Assembly (NCBI GenBank): GCA_014084085.1
Contig: NPFB01000053.1
Span: 157,876-221,875 of the forward strand
DNA length: 64,000 nt
Reading direction: 5' to 3'
From: Hondaea fermentalgiana
Taxonomy: Eukaryota > Sar > Bigyra > Thraustochytrida > Thraustochytriidae
Part shown: in pieces, positions 40,211-50,154 of the stretch
How positions within the stretch are numbered: position 1 is the stretch's first letter
Layout: the number at the start of each line of letters is the position of its first letter
Notes under the pieces: generated by a model
Seen by the model: only the letters and a program-made list of their open reading frames with translations
Databases searched by the model: none
Told to the model about the DNA's origin: nothing
Position numbers and translations under genes: made by a program

Positions 40211-40724
40211 CCCTTTCTTGGCGTAGAGTCCACGTGCCCAGCCAGCCAACTCCGACGAACCGTGCAAGCGTGCGCGCGGGGCATGGCGTGGGTCCCGCGG
40301 GACGGTGACCGGCGCGGAGGGCACACCGCGGCGCAGTTTGCCGCGGCGCGTACCGTTCCTTCCTGTTCTGAACTATTACATATATGGAGAAGCAATATGG
40401 CATCCCGCGCGGTCCGCGCTGCGTGCAAAGTTACTGCAAGGGGGGACTCGAGCCGACCACGCGCCCAGTCAATGTCCCGCGCCGCTTGCTAGCAAGTCGC
40501 CGCGAAGCCAGTCCGCGCTGTACTGGATTCATTCGTGTCTCTTCCGCGCTTTCACACTTTTCTTTCTTTTCTTTTCTTCGGCGTCTTTCTCGTGCGGATG
40601 CGCGGACATGCGGATGTGCGGACGAAGCAAAACTCGAACTCAAACGAGTAGCGAAACAAAACCTGAACCCGAGCAGCCCGACATCCAGCTCGACTAAAGC
40701 GACAAACGAGTGTTCGCAAACACA

Positions 40725-42938
40725 ATGCAGGGCGTCTTGACGTTGCTTGTGCTGGTCCTCGTGAGCACATGTCTCATGGATCTCGTGCACGGGGCGTCGT
40801 CGACCGAAAGCAAAAAGCTCAATGTTCTCCTCGTGATGGTCGATGACTTCCGCCCTGAGGCTTCGGCCTATGGAAGCAGTGATGTAAGCACCCCTAACAT
40901 GGATGCTCTCGCCAAGGAGTCTGTGCAGTTTGAACGGGCCTACACACAGGAAGCGCTGTGCGGACCATCGCGGGGGTCGATGCTGAGCGCCCGCTTGCCG
41001 ACAAGTCTCGGCTACTATATTCACACGGATGCCGCACAAGAGCGAACAAAGCTCAAGAGCGCCCTTGTGCTGCCCAAATGGTTCGAAAGTCAAGGGTACG
41101 ATACCTTTGGCACCAGCAAAATCTTTCATTGGGTTGGAAACAATGCAAGATATTTCGGAGAATACGACAAGCAGGGCGTCCATGGCAGCAACAGTTGCGG
41201 AGACGATGTCGTCTGCGCAGATTCAGACACTCTCGATGACTTCACGGACTACCGCGCGCTCGAATGGGCGACTACCCAGCTTGACAAGTTTGCGACCAAG
41301 TCGAGGTACACAAATGGGGCGACGCCATGGTTCTTGGTTGTTGGCTTCCGTCGGCCGCACACCAAGTTTCGGGCGCCCAAGTCTTTTTTCGAGCGGTTTT
41401 CGGCAGACGAGATCTCGCTTCCCAGCGCGATCGAGCGTGAGCGTCCCACGGGTGCGCCCTGGCAGGCGTACAAGGGCATGTGCGCGGACTTGCTCAACTC
41501 CAACGAAGTTCGCGCCAGTGGATTTCTTGATCCTTATGAGGATACTCTCGCAGATGACGTGGCACGCAAATTTCGCATGGGGTACTTTGCCTGTGTGGAG
41601 TGGATCGACTATGCCATGGGCCAGTTGCTGGACCGTCTCGACACGAACGGGCTCAAAAACGAGACCCTCGTCGTCGTGACGTCAGATCATGGATGGTCGC
41701 TTGGCGAAAAGACGAGCTGGTGCAAAGGCAGCGTGTATGAGCGCGCTCTTCGCGTGCCGATGTGGATTCGCGACCCGGTTGACCGCTCCAGAGCAGGAAC
41801 GCAAGAATCGGCGGGTGTTTCCCTTCTCGATTTGTATCCGACTATTGCAGAGCTCGCTGGTGTTCCTTTGGCGCAGCAGGACTTTGAAGATTACGAGATG
41901 GATGGTCGTAGTTTCGCGCACTTGGTTCGCGACGACGACGACATGAGCGAGACAGTAGCAGAGTCCCTCCTCCGTCTTCCGCAGCTCGGTGGCCACGAGT
42001 GGTCCTTTCCGAGCAATGCTAGCTTTAGTGTTTGGCCGATCTGCGTCGCCGACGGAGAGCCGAACAAGCAGGTTGACTGCCGCACATGCAAAGACAGAAA
42101 TGGAAACGTGGTGGACTGCCAAGACTGCGCCTCGTTGTCGTCTTGCTCGCGCGAAGAGAGCCCCATTGCCTATATGGGTTTGAGTGTGCGGACGGAGCGA
42201 TTTCGGTACACGGAATGGCGGGCGTGGGACGACGCGACCAACAGCGCCGACTGGGATGCTGGCGATGCGGGCGCCGAGAACCGCGAGTTGTATGATCACG
42301 ATACCAAATTAGGCAGCGTTGAGATGGAGAACGTGGTCGATAAACGCGCTTACGAGACCAACGCCGAGCAACACGCCAACATGCTTCGCGCTCGCTTTGC
42401 CACGTGCTCGGGCATCACGGACGAGACGAAATGTTCTGCGCGGGGAGACCACTGCGTGTTCCACAACGGGAACTGCATGAACCGAGGTTTTTGCGCCTTT
42501 AGCGGGCCCAATTCCTTTCAAGATTGCGCAGCGCGAGCAGAGGCATGCGTGTGGAGCCCGCTGTACAATCAGTGCGTGAACCGCATCAAGGAGGGCCGCT
42601 CGGCACCGATTTCTGCGCCCCCGACCACGCCAGAGCCCACGTTGGCGCCGACCAGGCCGCCTGCGTTTCGCGATGTGATTGAATACCCGACGGAGACGAC
42701 TCCAGCACCGAGTCTCTCGCCGACGCCTTCCAGCGCATTTTGCAAGAAGTTCAGGCGGCGCCAGAAGCGCTGCGTCCAGAATGGTTGTGCTTTCTTCAAG
42801 GGCATTGGCTGCCGGGAGCCAACATTCTGCGACTTCAAGCGCCAGAATTCAACGCGCCGCAAGGCCGGCTGCAGCGAAAACAGCGACTATTGCTCATGGG
42901 ACGCCAGCGACAAGACCTGCGTTGCGATCCATGATTGA
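40725..42938 (+). CDS. secreted sulfatase, iduronate-2-sulfatase-like, with Cys-rich tail
   Basis: 737 codons from ATG 40725 (the frame extends 15 bases upstream only to a GTG). A signal peptide is evident at residues 1-23 (VLTLLVLVLVSTCLMDLVHG). Sulfatase domain: VMVDDFRPE with metal-binding Asp40-Asp41, the formylglycine signature CGPSRGSMLSAR with Cys79 to be oxidised, FGTSKIFHW, VVGFRRPHTKF, and SDHGWSLGEKTSWCKGSVYE. Spacing follows human IDS, which removes 2-O-sulfate from iduronate in glycosaminoglycans; the substrate here is probably another extracellular or lysosomal sulfated polysaccharide. From about 560 onward come two or more Cys-rich modules separated by a Pro/Thr linker, not found in IDS and possibly carbohydrate-binding. 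CxPSR uses Cys, so it needs the eukaryotic formylglycine-generating enzyme. Confidence 0.9.
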   Translation: MQGVLTLLVLVLVSTCLMDLVHGASSTESKKLNVLLVMVDDFRPEASAYGSSDVSTPNMDALAKESVQFERAYTQEALCGPSRGSMLSARLPTSLGYYIHTDAAQERTKLKSALVLPKWFESQGYDTFGTSKIFHWVGNNARYFGEYDKQGVHGSNSCGDDVVCADSDTLDDFTDYRALEWATTQLDKFATKSRYTNGATPWFLVVGFRRPHTKFRAPKSFFERFSADEISLPSAIERERPTGAPWQAYKGMCADLLNSNEVRASGFLDPYEDTLADDVARKFRMGYFACVEWIDYAMGQLLDRLDTNGLKNETLVVVTSDHGWSLGEKTSWCKGSVYERALRVPMWIRDPVDRSRAGTQESAGVSLLDLYPTIAELAGVPLAQQDFEDYEMDGRSFAHLVRDDDDMSETVAESLLRLPQLGGHEWSFPSNASFSVWPICVADGEPNKQVDCRTCKDRNGNVVDCQDCASLSSCSREESPIAYMGLSVRTERFRYTEWRAWDDATNSADWDAGDAGAENRELYDHDTKLGSVEMENVVDKRAYETNAEQHANMLRARFATCSGITDETKCSARGDHCVFHNGNCMNRGFCAFSGPNSFQDCAARAEACVWSPLYNQCVNRIKEGRSAPISAPPTTPEPTLAPTRPPAFRDVIEYPTETTPAPSLSPTPSSAFCKKFRRRQKRCVQNGCAFFKGIGCREPTFCDFKRQNSTRRKAGCSENSDYCSWDASDKTCVAIHD

Positions 42939-43274
42939 ACCTTAAATGTACGATACTTTTACTCAGAAAGCAATTTCACAGATTTACAACTTGAAGCTGT
43001 AATTGTCCATGAGCCTTTGGGCTAGGCCTAGGTAGTAGCGATTAGGCCTGGCTTGCTCTTCGCAAAGCTTGCTCTTCGCAAAGCTTGCTCTTCGCAAAGC
43101 TTGCTTTTCGCAAAGCTTTGTTTGAACATTTACTGTTTGTCCGCCGTCGGCGACCGTCCGTAAGCAATGCTCTCTGCCCGTGCTATTATTCTCGTTTCGT
43201 AAAACACAAACCTCAGATCGGAAAGGTAGAAGAAGCGAGAGACGCGCACGGGCCGGACGCGCGCGAACGGGACG
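42939..43274. other. intergenic, 336 bp, with 16-bp minisatellite
   Basis: 3' flank of the sulfatase gene and promoter region of the acyl-CoA synthetase. Contains the tandem repeat at 43051-43114; nothing else recognised. Confidence 0.6.
43051..43114 (+). repeat. 16-bp tandem repeat, four copies
   Basis: Unit GCTTGCTCTTCGCAAA at 43051, 43067, 43083 and 43099 (the last with one C-to-T), then a partial unit GCTTTG. Lies 113 bp after the sulfatase stop. Confidence 0.95.
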
Positions 43275-44996
43275 ATGAACGTGGCCAATGGCACCTTCGC
43301 CTCGTGGCCCGAAGAGCTGGCCAAAAGCGCGCAGCTGCGCTCCGAAAAGCGTGCCATCGCAGAGCTGACGAGTGATGGCATGGGCGTGCGACGCGAACTC
43401 AACTTTGCTCAGCTATGGCACGCGAGTCTCGGTGTGGCGCAGTGGCTTCGCGAGCGAGAGGTCAAGAACAAGAGCCGCTTTGTTATCCTGGGCGATGACT
43501 CGCTGGAGCACGTCGTTCTCTGGGCAGCAGCTGCCCTGAGTGGGGCTGTGGCAGTCACGGTGGATGCAGCTTCCCCGCTCACCTCCATTCTGGATGTCAT
43601 TGAGGACGCAGAGTACGTTTCAACTTTGAGGACGCGCAAACACCTATACAATCGGATGCTGACACGCTAGCACAGGCCTTCGGCGGTGCTCATTCTCGAA
43701 AACAAAGGCAGCGACCTTGTTTCTGCAGAGCGTGCTTTGCAGATTCGTGAGGCCTGCAAGCAGCCGATTCGAGTATATACCCTCGCACCTGGACAGCTCC
43801 TCGATGAGTCAAAAGATCTCGGCGCGGAATTCCCCTTTGAAAAGCGACGTGATCGTGATTTGGAGGCGCCATGGGCAATTTTATACACGTCAGGGACATC
43901 GACAGGCCGTAAAAAGGGTGTCGTGAGGTCGCAGCGAGGTCACTTGCTCGGCTACTTTGCCCACCTACCGCACATGCACTTTCGTCCGGCGCAGGAGACC
44001 TTTCTGGCGATTTATCCACTGCATGGTATCTCCAGCTTCTTTTTCGTGACAATGCTCTTGTATCTGGGCAACTCGGTGCTCTTGCTGTCGCGAGAGCATG
44101 CAACCTCGGGAAGAGTTCTATACAATGCGGCAAATGAGTTCCCTGTCACCTATACCACGGGTGGCCCGGCGCATCTTGTTTCTATTATTGACCACGCAGA
44201 AGCGCACGCAAATGGGAAGCAGCTTCTGGGCCTACGCATGATCATGGCGAGTGGGGCCATGACGTCAAAAGCCACTCAGGAGCGAATCCGAGCCTTTTAC
44301 GCGAATGCATCCTTTTACGAGGTGTACGGGTCCACGGAGGCCGGCATCATTTCCATTCTAGATCCCACCGACTTTAAGGGTAACGAGGGCTCTGTGGGCA
44401 TCGAACCAAGCGGCGTGAGCATGGTACGTTTCGTCGACCCCGTGTCGGGCGAGCCAGTTGCAGGAACGCTCCAGGCCCCGGGCGAGATTGCGGTGCGAAC
44501 GCCAATGATGTGCCGCGGATATTGGCGTCGGTCGCCAGAGCACATTGACGGTTGGTTTTCGACCGGCGACATGGGCTATCGGAGCGACGCTGGTTTTCTC
44601 TACCTTCTCGGTCGGGCCGATGATCGCATCACTTTGCCCACGGGTGCCAGTTTTTACCCTTCCGAGGTCGAGCGTGTGCTTTTGCGCCACGAGCGCGTTT
44701 CCCAGGTGGTTGTATTTTGGGATGACGGCGTTCAGACGCTCGCGGCTCTAGTGCTCGCGCGCAACACCATTTTGCTGCCTGCAGGTCCTGCAGCCGAGGC
44801 CGACAGCGACGCAACCGCGGAGGCTGTTTCCGGCGGCGAGATTGAGCGCTCGATTCGCGCCCATAGCGAGGCTCACTTGGCGCCGCATCTTGTTCCGGAT
44901 GTGGTCTTACCTCTCTCCGAGACCTCATGGGCCAAATTGCCCAAGACGGCCACGCGCAAGATCATGCGCTCGCGTCTCCGACTGCATTCCCTGTGA
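43275..44996 (+). CDS. acyl-CoA synthetase / AMP-binding enzyme
   Basis: join(43275..43612,43676..44996), 552 residues, ATG 43275. ANL-superfamily adenylating enzyme: activates a carboxylic acid with ATP to an acyl-AMP and then usually a CoA thioester. Motifs: LYTSGTSTGRKKGVV (P-loop), VYGSTEAG (A5), FSTGDMGYRSDAGFLYLLGRADDRI (A7-A8), and a C-terminal LPKTATRKIMR holding the catalytic Lys (A10). The intron (63 nt, GTACGT...CACAG, branch-like GCTGACAC) is needed: without it the frame stops after ILDVIEDAEYVSTLR; with it EDAE joins PSAVLILENKG, the family continuity. No targeting signal obvious. Chain length of the substrate cannot be read from sequence; N-terminal 60 residues are short relative to long-chain enzymes. 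Confidence 0.88.
43613..43675 (+). other. 63-nt intron
   Basis: GTACGT donor, CACAG acceptor, GCTGACAC branch-like sequence about 13 nt upstream of the acceptor; splitting codon GA|G. Confidence 0.85.
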
Positions 44997-45212
44997 GATA
45001 GGCCTGAATCACTGGCGGGCAATCTTCATCAATTTCATTTTTACGCACCTCTTGGTCGCTCGAATGCTGTTTCTCAGTCCCTTCTCCTTCTTTGGCCTCG
45101 TACACGAACCTCAGCTCCCTGCGCATCCCGTCTCTCTCCCCTCGGTCCCCAAGACCCCATCCAACGTTCGGATGCTCGAGTGGCCACCGCTCCTGTCCCT
45201 TATAAGAAAGTG

Positions 45213-45428
45213 TCCGACTTTTGGCTCCAGCCTTCAGGCAAAGGGACCGCAAATACCGGACCCCGCGCACTGTTTAGCTTCCGGCTTAGTAAGTCTTACT
45301 GCTGGAACCTTGGTGATCGTACACCAGTCCGCTAACAGAAGTAACTGCTTCCTTCGCAATCTCAGGCTCAGTGGTAGAGCGTTTGACTTTTAATCAAATG
45401 GTCGTGAGTTCGATCCTCACAGTCGGAA
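45213..45428 (+). tRNA. tRNA-Lys (TTT) with 5' end displaced by 144 nt
   Basis: 45365-45428 holds D arm (GCTC-AGTGGTA-GAGC), anticodon arm (TTTGA-CTTTTAA-TCAAA, anticodon TTT), variable TGGTC, T arm (GTGAG-TTCGATC-CTCAC), 3' acceptor AGTCGGA and discriminator A. The bases directly upstream cannot pair with AGTCGGA. The exact complement TCCGACT lies at 45213-45219, followed by T. Joining 45213-45220 to 45365-45428 gives a complete 72-nt cloverleaf. GGCTC occurs at both junctions (45223-45227, 45365-45369). A TATAAG lies at 45201-45206 and T9 at 45450-45458. Either an insertion-disrupted tRNA or one with a non-canonical intron between positions 8 and 9. Confidence 0.6.
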
Positions 45429-45449
45429 ACGAGCAGCAACGTTTCCATC

Positions 45450-45458
45450 TTTTTTTTT
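45450..45458 (+). terminator. T9 run, Pol III terminator candidate
   Basis: Nine T starting 22 nt after the tRNA 3' end. A second T-rich tract follows at 45470-45477. Confidence 0.6.
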
Positions 45459-45984
45459 CCTCCCTTTCTTTTTTTTTCTTCTTTCTTCTTCTTCGTCTTC
45501 CTCGGGTCGTCGAACAACAACTTGGAGAAGGAGGAGACGAAGATCATCTCGAAGAACGTCGATGGCGATCAGACCAGATCGGATCAGCTGCAGATGCAAG
45601 CCGGGAAGGTCGCTCTCGCGCGCGTCGGGAGACTGGCGACTGCATCCGCAGCTGGCAAATGTGGCAGTAGGCTGTACCTTGCGACGCGTTGATTTTCGGG
45701 TGAGGCGGGGGCGTGGAAGGAAGCCTGCTAGTCGCGAGTGAGAAGAGCGAGCGCGGGAAAAGATAGCGAGAGCTCTTCTGCGCGTCTCACGAGCCAACTC
45801 GTCTCGGGCAGTTCTGCAACCAGAGACGGCACGCCACGCAGGCAGGCAGGAAGGCGGCGCGGCCGCGACTGCACGGAGAGACTCGCGCTCTCGGTCCGTG
45901 GGCGCGCTCGGGAGCGGAGCGGCGCGCGGCGATCTTTGAAGACGCGAACAACGCCACCGCTCGAAACCGAGACCGAAAGAAATC
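45459..45984. other. 5' region of the IPK1 gene
   Basis: Pyrimidine-rich then GC-rich. No protein or RNA gene recognised; presumed promoter and 5' UTR. Confidence 0.5.
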
Positions 45985-47316
45985 ATGGCGGAGCCCGCCA
46001 ACGAAGACCCAGCGACGGCGGCCTTTGCTGGGAGCAAGCCGGAAGACTGGATGTACATTGCAGAGGGAGCGCTCAACCTCGCGACGCGATATGCTGGCGA
46101 CGATGATCGTCTCCGGGGATGCGTGCTTCGCGTACGCAAGGACAACCCCGAGGCTAGCGGCGGCAAGTCCGGAGAGAGCAATCCTTGGCGCGAGTCCATG
46201 CAGTTTCTCGACCGCGTAATCCTGCCGCTGCTCGGCCGCAGATACGTGCAGCCCGCCGTTGAAGTTCCTCTTCCTCAAGGATACATAGAGGCGCTTGGCG
46301 CGCATATCGAGCCATCAAGGCCGGAGAAACGCCGCAAGCACACGCTGGATATGGGCCTTAAGACGGGACTTCTCATGCTCGATAACACAGCCATTCCAAC
46401 CGGGGAAGGACCCTCCATCTGCTTCGAGCTCAAGGTCAAGTGCGGCTTCATTCCCGAAACGTGCCCCTTCATCACGCACGATATCAAGCGTAAGGTCGAT
46501 CGCTTCACTATGCATCAAGCGCTCAAGAATGAAAAGGGCAAACTCGACACACTCAGCAAGTACAATCCGACGGACCTCTTCTCCTACGACCGCGACCGTG
46601 TCCTTCAGGCTCTCGACGCCCTCGTTGACACCCCTCAGAACAACTTTCGCATGTTTGTTGATGGAAAGATGGTCTTCCCGGATAGTAAGGGCCACGGAAG
46701 TCGAGCCGATCTGGCGGAGATTCTTCAAGACTACCCCGCCCTCAAGGACGGCGGCGTCGATGGCCTCCTCGCAGCGCTCGCGAACATTCTCGTGCAGGAA
46801 CCACTGCTCCGACGGCTGCAGCGCATGCAAGAAATGGACGACTGTGACATTGAGGCTGCCTGGCCCATTTACCAAGAGATTCTCGCGCGTGGCGAGACTG
46901 TGCAACCGCTTGCAGAAGGCGACAGCATCCTTCCGCGTGCACCGCCCGCCACCTTGCCAAAGGAACCAGCTGCCCAGCATGACCTCGTTCGTCGCTTCCT
47001 CCTCTCATGCACAGCCAAGGACTGCTCGACCATGATTGTGCTCAAGCCTTCTGCCGGGAACAAGGAGCCCGAAAATGTTCCCACAAGCCCAGACCTTCCA
47101 GTCACAGACGACAAAGTCTCACGAACGATTGTCGACGGCGTCGGCCCCTTCATGTATTCAATCGCGATTGTTGATCTTGATCCCAAGCCTATTGAAAAGA
47201 TGGAGCATTGGTTCACGCTTGACAAGAAGATTGCCGAGTTCTACGCGGCAAAGATGGCAACGCCCGAGAAGGACGACGCATCCGCTCCTTTGGCGCAGGG
47301 CCCTGGCAGCAGCTGA
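45985..47316 (+). CDS. inositol-pentakisphosphate 2-kinase (IPK1-like)
   Basis: 443 codons, ATG 45985. IPK1 phosphorylates Ins(1,3,4,5,6)P5 at position 2 with ATP, making phytate (InsP6). Features in order: YIAEGALNLATRYAG and LRVRK (glycine loop and ATP-binding region, G-x-x-N class), ICFELKVKCGFIP (the E(I/L)K.K.GF motif), KRKVDRFTMHQALKNEKG and SKYNPTDLFS (family-typical inositol-binding segment), CTAKDCSTMIVL, and YSIAIVDLDPKPIEKMEHW (catalytic DLD). Length fits yeast and plant enzymes (about 280-450). Cytosol/nucleus; InsP6 supports mRNA export and phosphate storage. Confidence 0.85.
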   Translation: MAEPANEDPATAAFAGSKPEDWMYIAEGALNLATRYAGDDDRLRGCVLRVRKDNPEASGGKSGESNPWRESMQFLDRVILPLLGRRYVQPAVEVPLPQGYIEALGAHIEPSRPEKRRKHTLDMGLKTGLLMLDNTAIPTGEGPSICFELKVKCGFIPETCPFITHDIKRKVDRFTMHQALKNEKGKLDTLSKYNPTDLFSYDRDRVLQALDALVDTPQNNFRMFVDGKMVFPDSKGHGSRADLAEILQDYPALKDGGVDGLLAALANILVQEPLLRRLQRMQEMDDCDIEAAWPIYQEILARGETVQPLAEGDSILPRAPPATLPKEPAAQHDLVRRFLLSCTAKDCSTMIVLKPSAGNKEPENVPTSPDLPVTDDKVSRTIVDGVGPFMYSIAIVDLDPKPIEKMEHWFTLDKKIAEFYAAKMATPEKDDASAPLAQGPGSS

Positions 47317-48395
47317 GCAAGCCGTCTACGACAAACAAACAGGAGGGAAGTATGAAGAGAAAAAGTTTGTAAAGCATGACTTGCCTGGGATCTCCTCCTC
47401 GCCACACTACGCGATACCACACCGTTTTCATGCATAAATGCGCCATCGTAAAGATGATAGGTGCTTGTATCAACCTTGTAAAACTGTGTAAAGCAGTCCG
47501 CGTCTCACAGAGACAGAGGCAAAAAGGTACGGCCGGTATTCGCTTACCGGATCTGAGGAGGCGCAATCCTTAGCCCTATTTCGTTAACAAAACCTCATGC
47601 CGATCAAGTATTACCTTCAAATACCAGACCCCGTGTTTCGCCCAACCGCTTAATTTGAACCATCTGCAGCTGCGAGCCGTGCGTCGCCGCCAGGAAAATT
47701 CCGAACGCACTCACTGTCAAGCTCCCGCCGCCGCCGACTCCCTCCCTCCCTCCCTCCTCCCTGCCTGCAAACCCATGTAAAGCTCGTGGCAATCCAAGTT
47801 CTCTGGCTTGTGGCGCAAATCAACCAGCCAGCTTGTCGAGTACTACACGAAGACAACTTCGACAAAAAATCCAAAAAAAACACCAAAGCCATCAAGCTTC
47901 CGGGTCTGGCTGCAGCTGCAGCAGCTGCACTGGCCGCTCCCCCGCAACTTGAAGATGACCTAGCAAATATCCGCCAAAATGAATCAAAGGGAAATCGCGC
48001 CCGAAGCGACCTCGGCTCGCGGCCTCCCTCGAGGTCTCTGTGCGCGTCTCCGCGGGTCTCCTTCTGCTTCATCTTCTTCATCTTCTTCTTCGTCTTCGTC
48101 TTCGTTTCGTCTCTTGGCGGCTCTCGCCCGGCCGGAGCGGCTCCCTTGCCGCTGCGCCCGCAGCGGCGCTCAGTGCGGGGCGCTGCGGGGCCGGCGCTGC
48201 GGCGCAAGAGCTCGCGCGGGGACCGGCTCGAGCGAGGCCGCGCCTGGCTCCAGTTTGGCGGAGGGCTCGCGCGACTTGGGCGCCTGCGCAGACCGCAAAC
48301 CGCAAACCGCAAACCGTATACCGCAAACTGTAGACGAAGAGCTCGGGATTGGAGCTCCGGTTGGGGTTGCAGAAGACGAGGTCCACGCGCCCACG
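47317..48395. other. intergenic, 1.1 kb
   Basis: 3' flank of IPK1 and upstream region of small-protein gene 1. TCC- and TTC-rich tracts (47742-47760, 48068-48110), GCAGCTGCA palindromes near 47911-47930, and a CCGCAAA repeat (48293-48330). The frame of the small protein stays open to 47979, but the upstream part is low-complexity Ser/Arg and probably not translated. Confidence 0.5.
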
Positions 48396-48626
48396 ATGCA
48401 GAGCAGCAAGCAGCTGATGCGGACCAAGTCCACACAATGGCGCGTGGCGTCGCTCGTGGACATCTTCGAGGACAAGAAGCTCGACGGAAACCTCACGCCG
48501 TATATTAGCTCGCTGGCCTCGCGCGCGCTTGCGCATGGGTCGAGCCTTCGGGACATCTTCGAGGCGCTCGAGGAGCTCGGCGAGGACCCCAATTCCTGGC
48601 GCTCTCGGCTTCGCGACAACGAATAA
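48396..48626 (+). CDS. small paralogous protein 1 (76 residues), unknown family
   Basis: I do not recognise the family. The start ATG 48396 is chosen because it aligns with the only possible start of its paralogue at 50155. A short basic N-terminus (MQSSKQLMRTKS) is followed by QWRVASLVDIFEDK, DGNLTPYISS, ASRALAHGSS, RDIFEALEELGED and SWRSRLRDNE. Predicted to be mostly helical, with an acidic amphipathic C-terminal helix; no signal, TM or Cys. About 70 percent identical to the paralogue, with many synonymous differences in the DNA, which implies protein-level constraint. Function unknown; size and basic start/acidic end suggest a small binding partner. Confidence 0.7.
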   Translation: MQSSKQLMRTKSTQWRVASLVDIFEDKKLDGNLTPYISSLASRALAHGSSLRDIFEALEELGEDPNSWRSRLRDNE

Positions 48627-49623
48627 AAATCACCCTAAGATGACGCGCATGTAAACTTATTATTATAAAGCGTCGCACAAGAGATTGACACCTACTCTTC
48701 TATGCGCTTGCTTGTCGATGCAGAGCGAGATTGTCTGCGCCGGGTTGCCGCGAAGGCGTGAGCATGATCATCTTGTGTCAAATCGCCGCTGAGTGATGTA
48801 TGTCTATCTTGGAGCGTATTGTCAGTACGCGACTGCAGTGCTCTGGCCTTGGAACCTTTTGATTCGCGAAAACGTGTCTATTTCACGCACCAAATCTGCG
48901 ACAGCGGTGATAGATTCGCCTAGATCTTGGTAAACGAGGCGCCGAGCATACGAGAAGAGTCACCAATGTATAAAGTAAAAGAAAAATCATGATGATTCAC
49001 TGTAAGTCAATTCATGTGTGGGAGAGCGACCATAAGAACACCTATGATACGAGTTCTTTCTGTACGGTCACCTGGTCGTCTCCACGTCGTCTGCAAGTAT
49101 TTCAAAGATGAGGGAGAATGAGCGCACCGTACTTTTTCACGGGGCGGAAATCCATGCTGCAAAGCACCGCGACGCAGAGCGAAGCCACCTTCCGATATTC
49201 GGTCTGCCAGTCAGGCCGTCTCTCAACTGTCCTCTTTTCAAAGTGCTTCTCCTTGCTCACGAGCCCGGCAGCCGCACGGCTCAAGCAAATCTTCCCGTCC
49301 CGTGCATCAAACATGCAAGTACGGGCCCGTGAAGCTAATTCGTTCCATGGAGGCTCGTCTCCCCTACGACTTTTTCTTGCTGCCTCATACCGGTTTTTTG
49401 ATTGATGGATTGATTCGTTCATTCATTTCTTTGCGCATTGTTCGACTCTTCGTTCCCCTGTGCCAATGGCAACGTCATCCCCTCACAACTTGAGGACCAG
49501 AAAAAGATCCGAAGGGCATCCTCTACCACATAGCATTCGCCAAGTTCTCGCCGACACCGTCTCCGCGATCGCGCCGAGTTCTCTCGCATTCGCCAAAACC
49601 GAGTCGCCGTCAGCCACGTCTGG

Positions 49624-49667
<44 letters not shown>

Positions 49668-50154
49668 CAGCGTCCAGCCAGCCGGGCGAAGCGACGAGAA
49701 CTGGCAAGGCTTCACAACTTAAAGAGTTGCTGCGCTGAGCGCGCTTCGGCTTCCCGTTTCTTCATCTTCGAAATCTCACGCCCACCCCGCTCTCCCCCCT
49801 CAGCCCGCGAGTTGAGGGGCAGATAGGCATAGCCGGGGCGTAGGGACGGCTAGGCGCGGGCGGTCTGTGGGGCCGCGCGCGGATCGACTCCGCGGCCTCT
49901 CTTCGCCGGCTCTCCCCTCCTCTTCACGGGTTTGTCGCTGCGGCAAATGACTGTAATGTAGGCCTACTAGTAGGGCGACAGGCGCCCTCAACTCGACTCG
50001 ACGCGACAGACCCCGAACAACCCAACCCGGACCAGAAGATCTCGCTAAAGATAGAAAACGCGCGTACCACCGGCGGCAGCAAGCAGCCCAGCAAGCAGCC
50101 CAGCAAGCAGCCCAGCCTGCCCAAGGTATTTAGATAAAGGAGGAGGAGGAGAAG
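48627..50154. other. spacer between the two small-protein genes, 1.5 kb
   Basis: AT-rich at 48627-49100, mixed afterwards. (AGC)n at 49634-49666, and a 12-bp CAGCCCAGCAAG repeat at 50079-50117 just before the second gene. A 90-codon frame from ATG 49466 with a Ser run is too weak to annotate. Confidence 0.5.

Larger units (their letters stand above)
38399..40724. other. gene-free region, 2.3 kb, degenerate repeats
   Basis: Divergent promoters of the 7TM (-) and sulfatase (+) genes at the ends. (CTGG)n at 38861-38880; AT-rich island 38940-39440; inverted/direct repeats around 39617-39656; recurring GAGCCGG phrases at 39798-40206. No coding sequence recognised. Confidence 0.55.

Noticed and set aside
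47979..48395. N-terminal extension (139 codons) of small protein 1
   Set aside because: Low-complexity Ser/Arg composition, no counterpart in the paralogue, where stops directly precede the ATG.
49466..49738. 90-codon open frame with a Ser run, between the two small-protein genes
   Set aside because: The Ser run is an (AGC)n microsatellite and no similarity to the neighbouring family is seen. Not strong enough to call.
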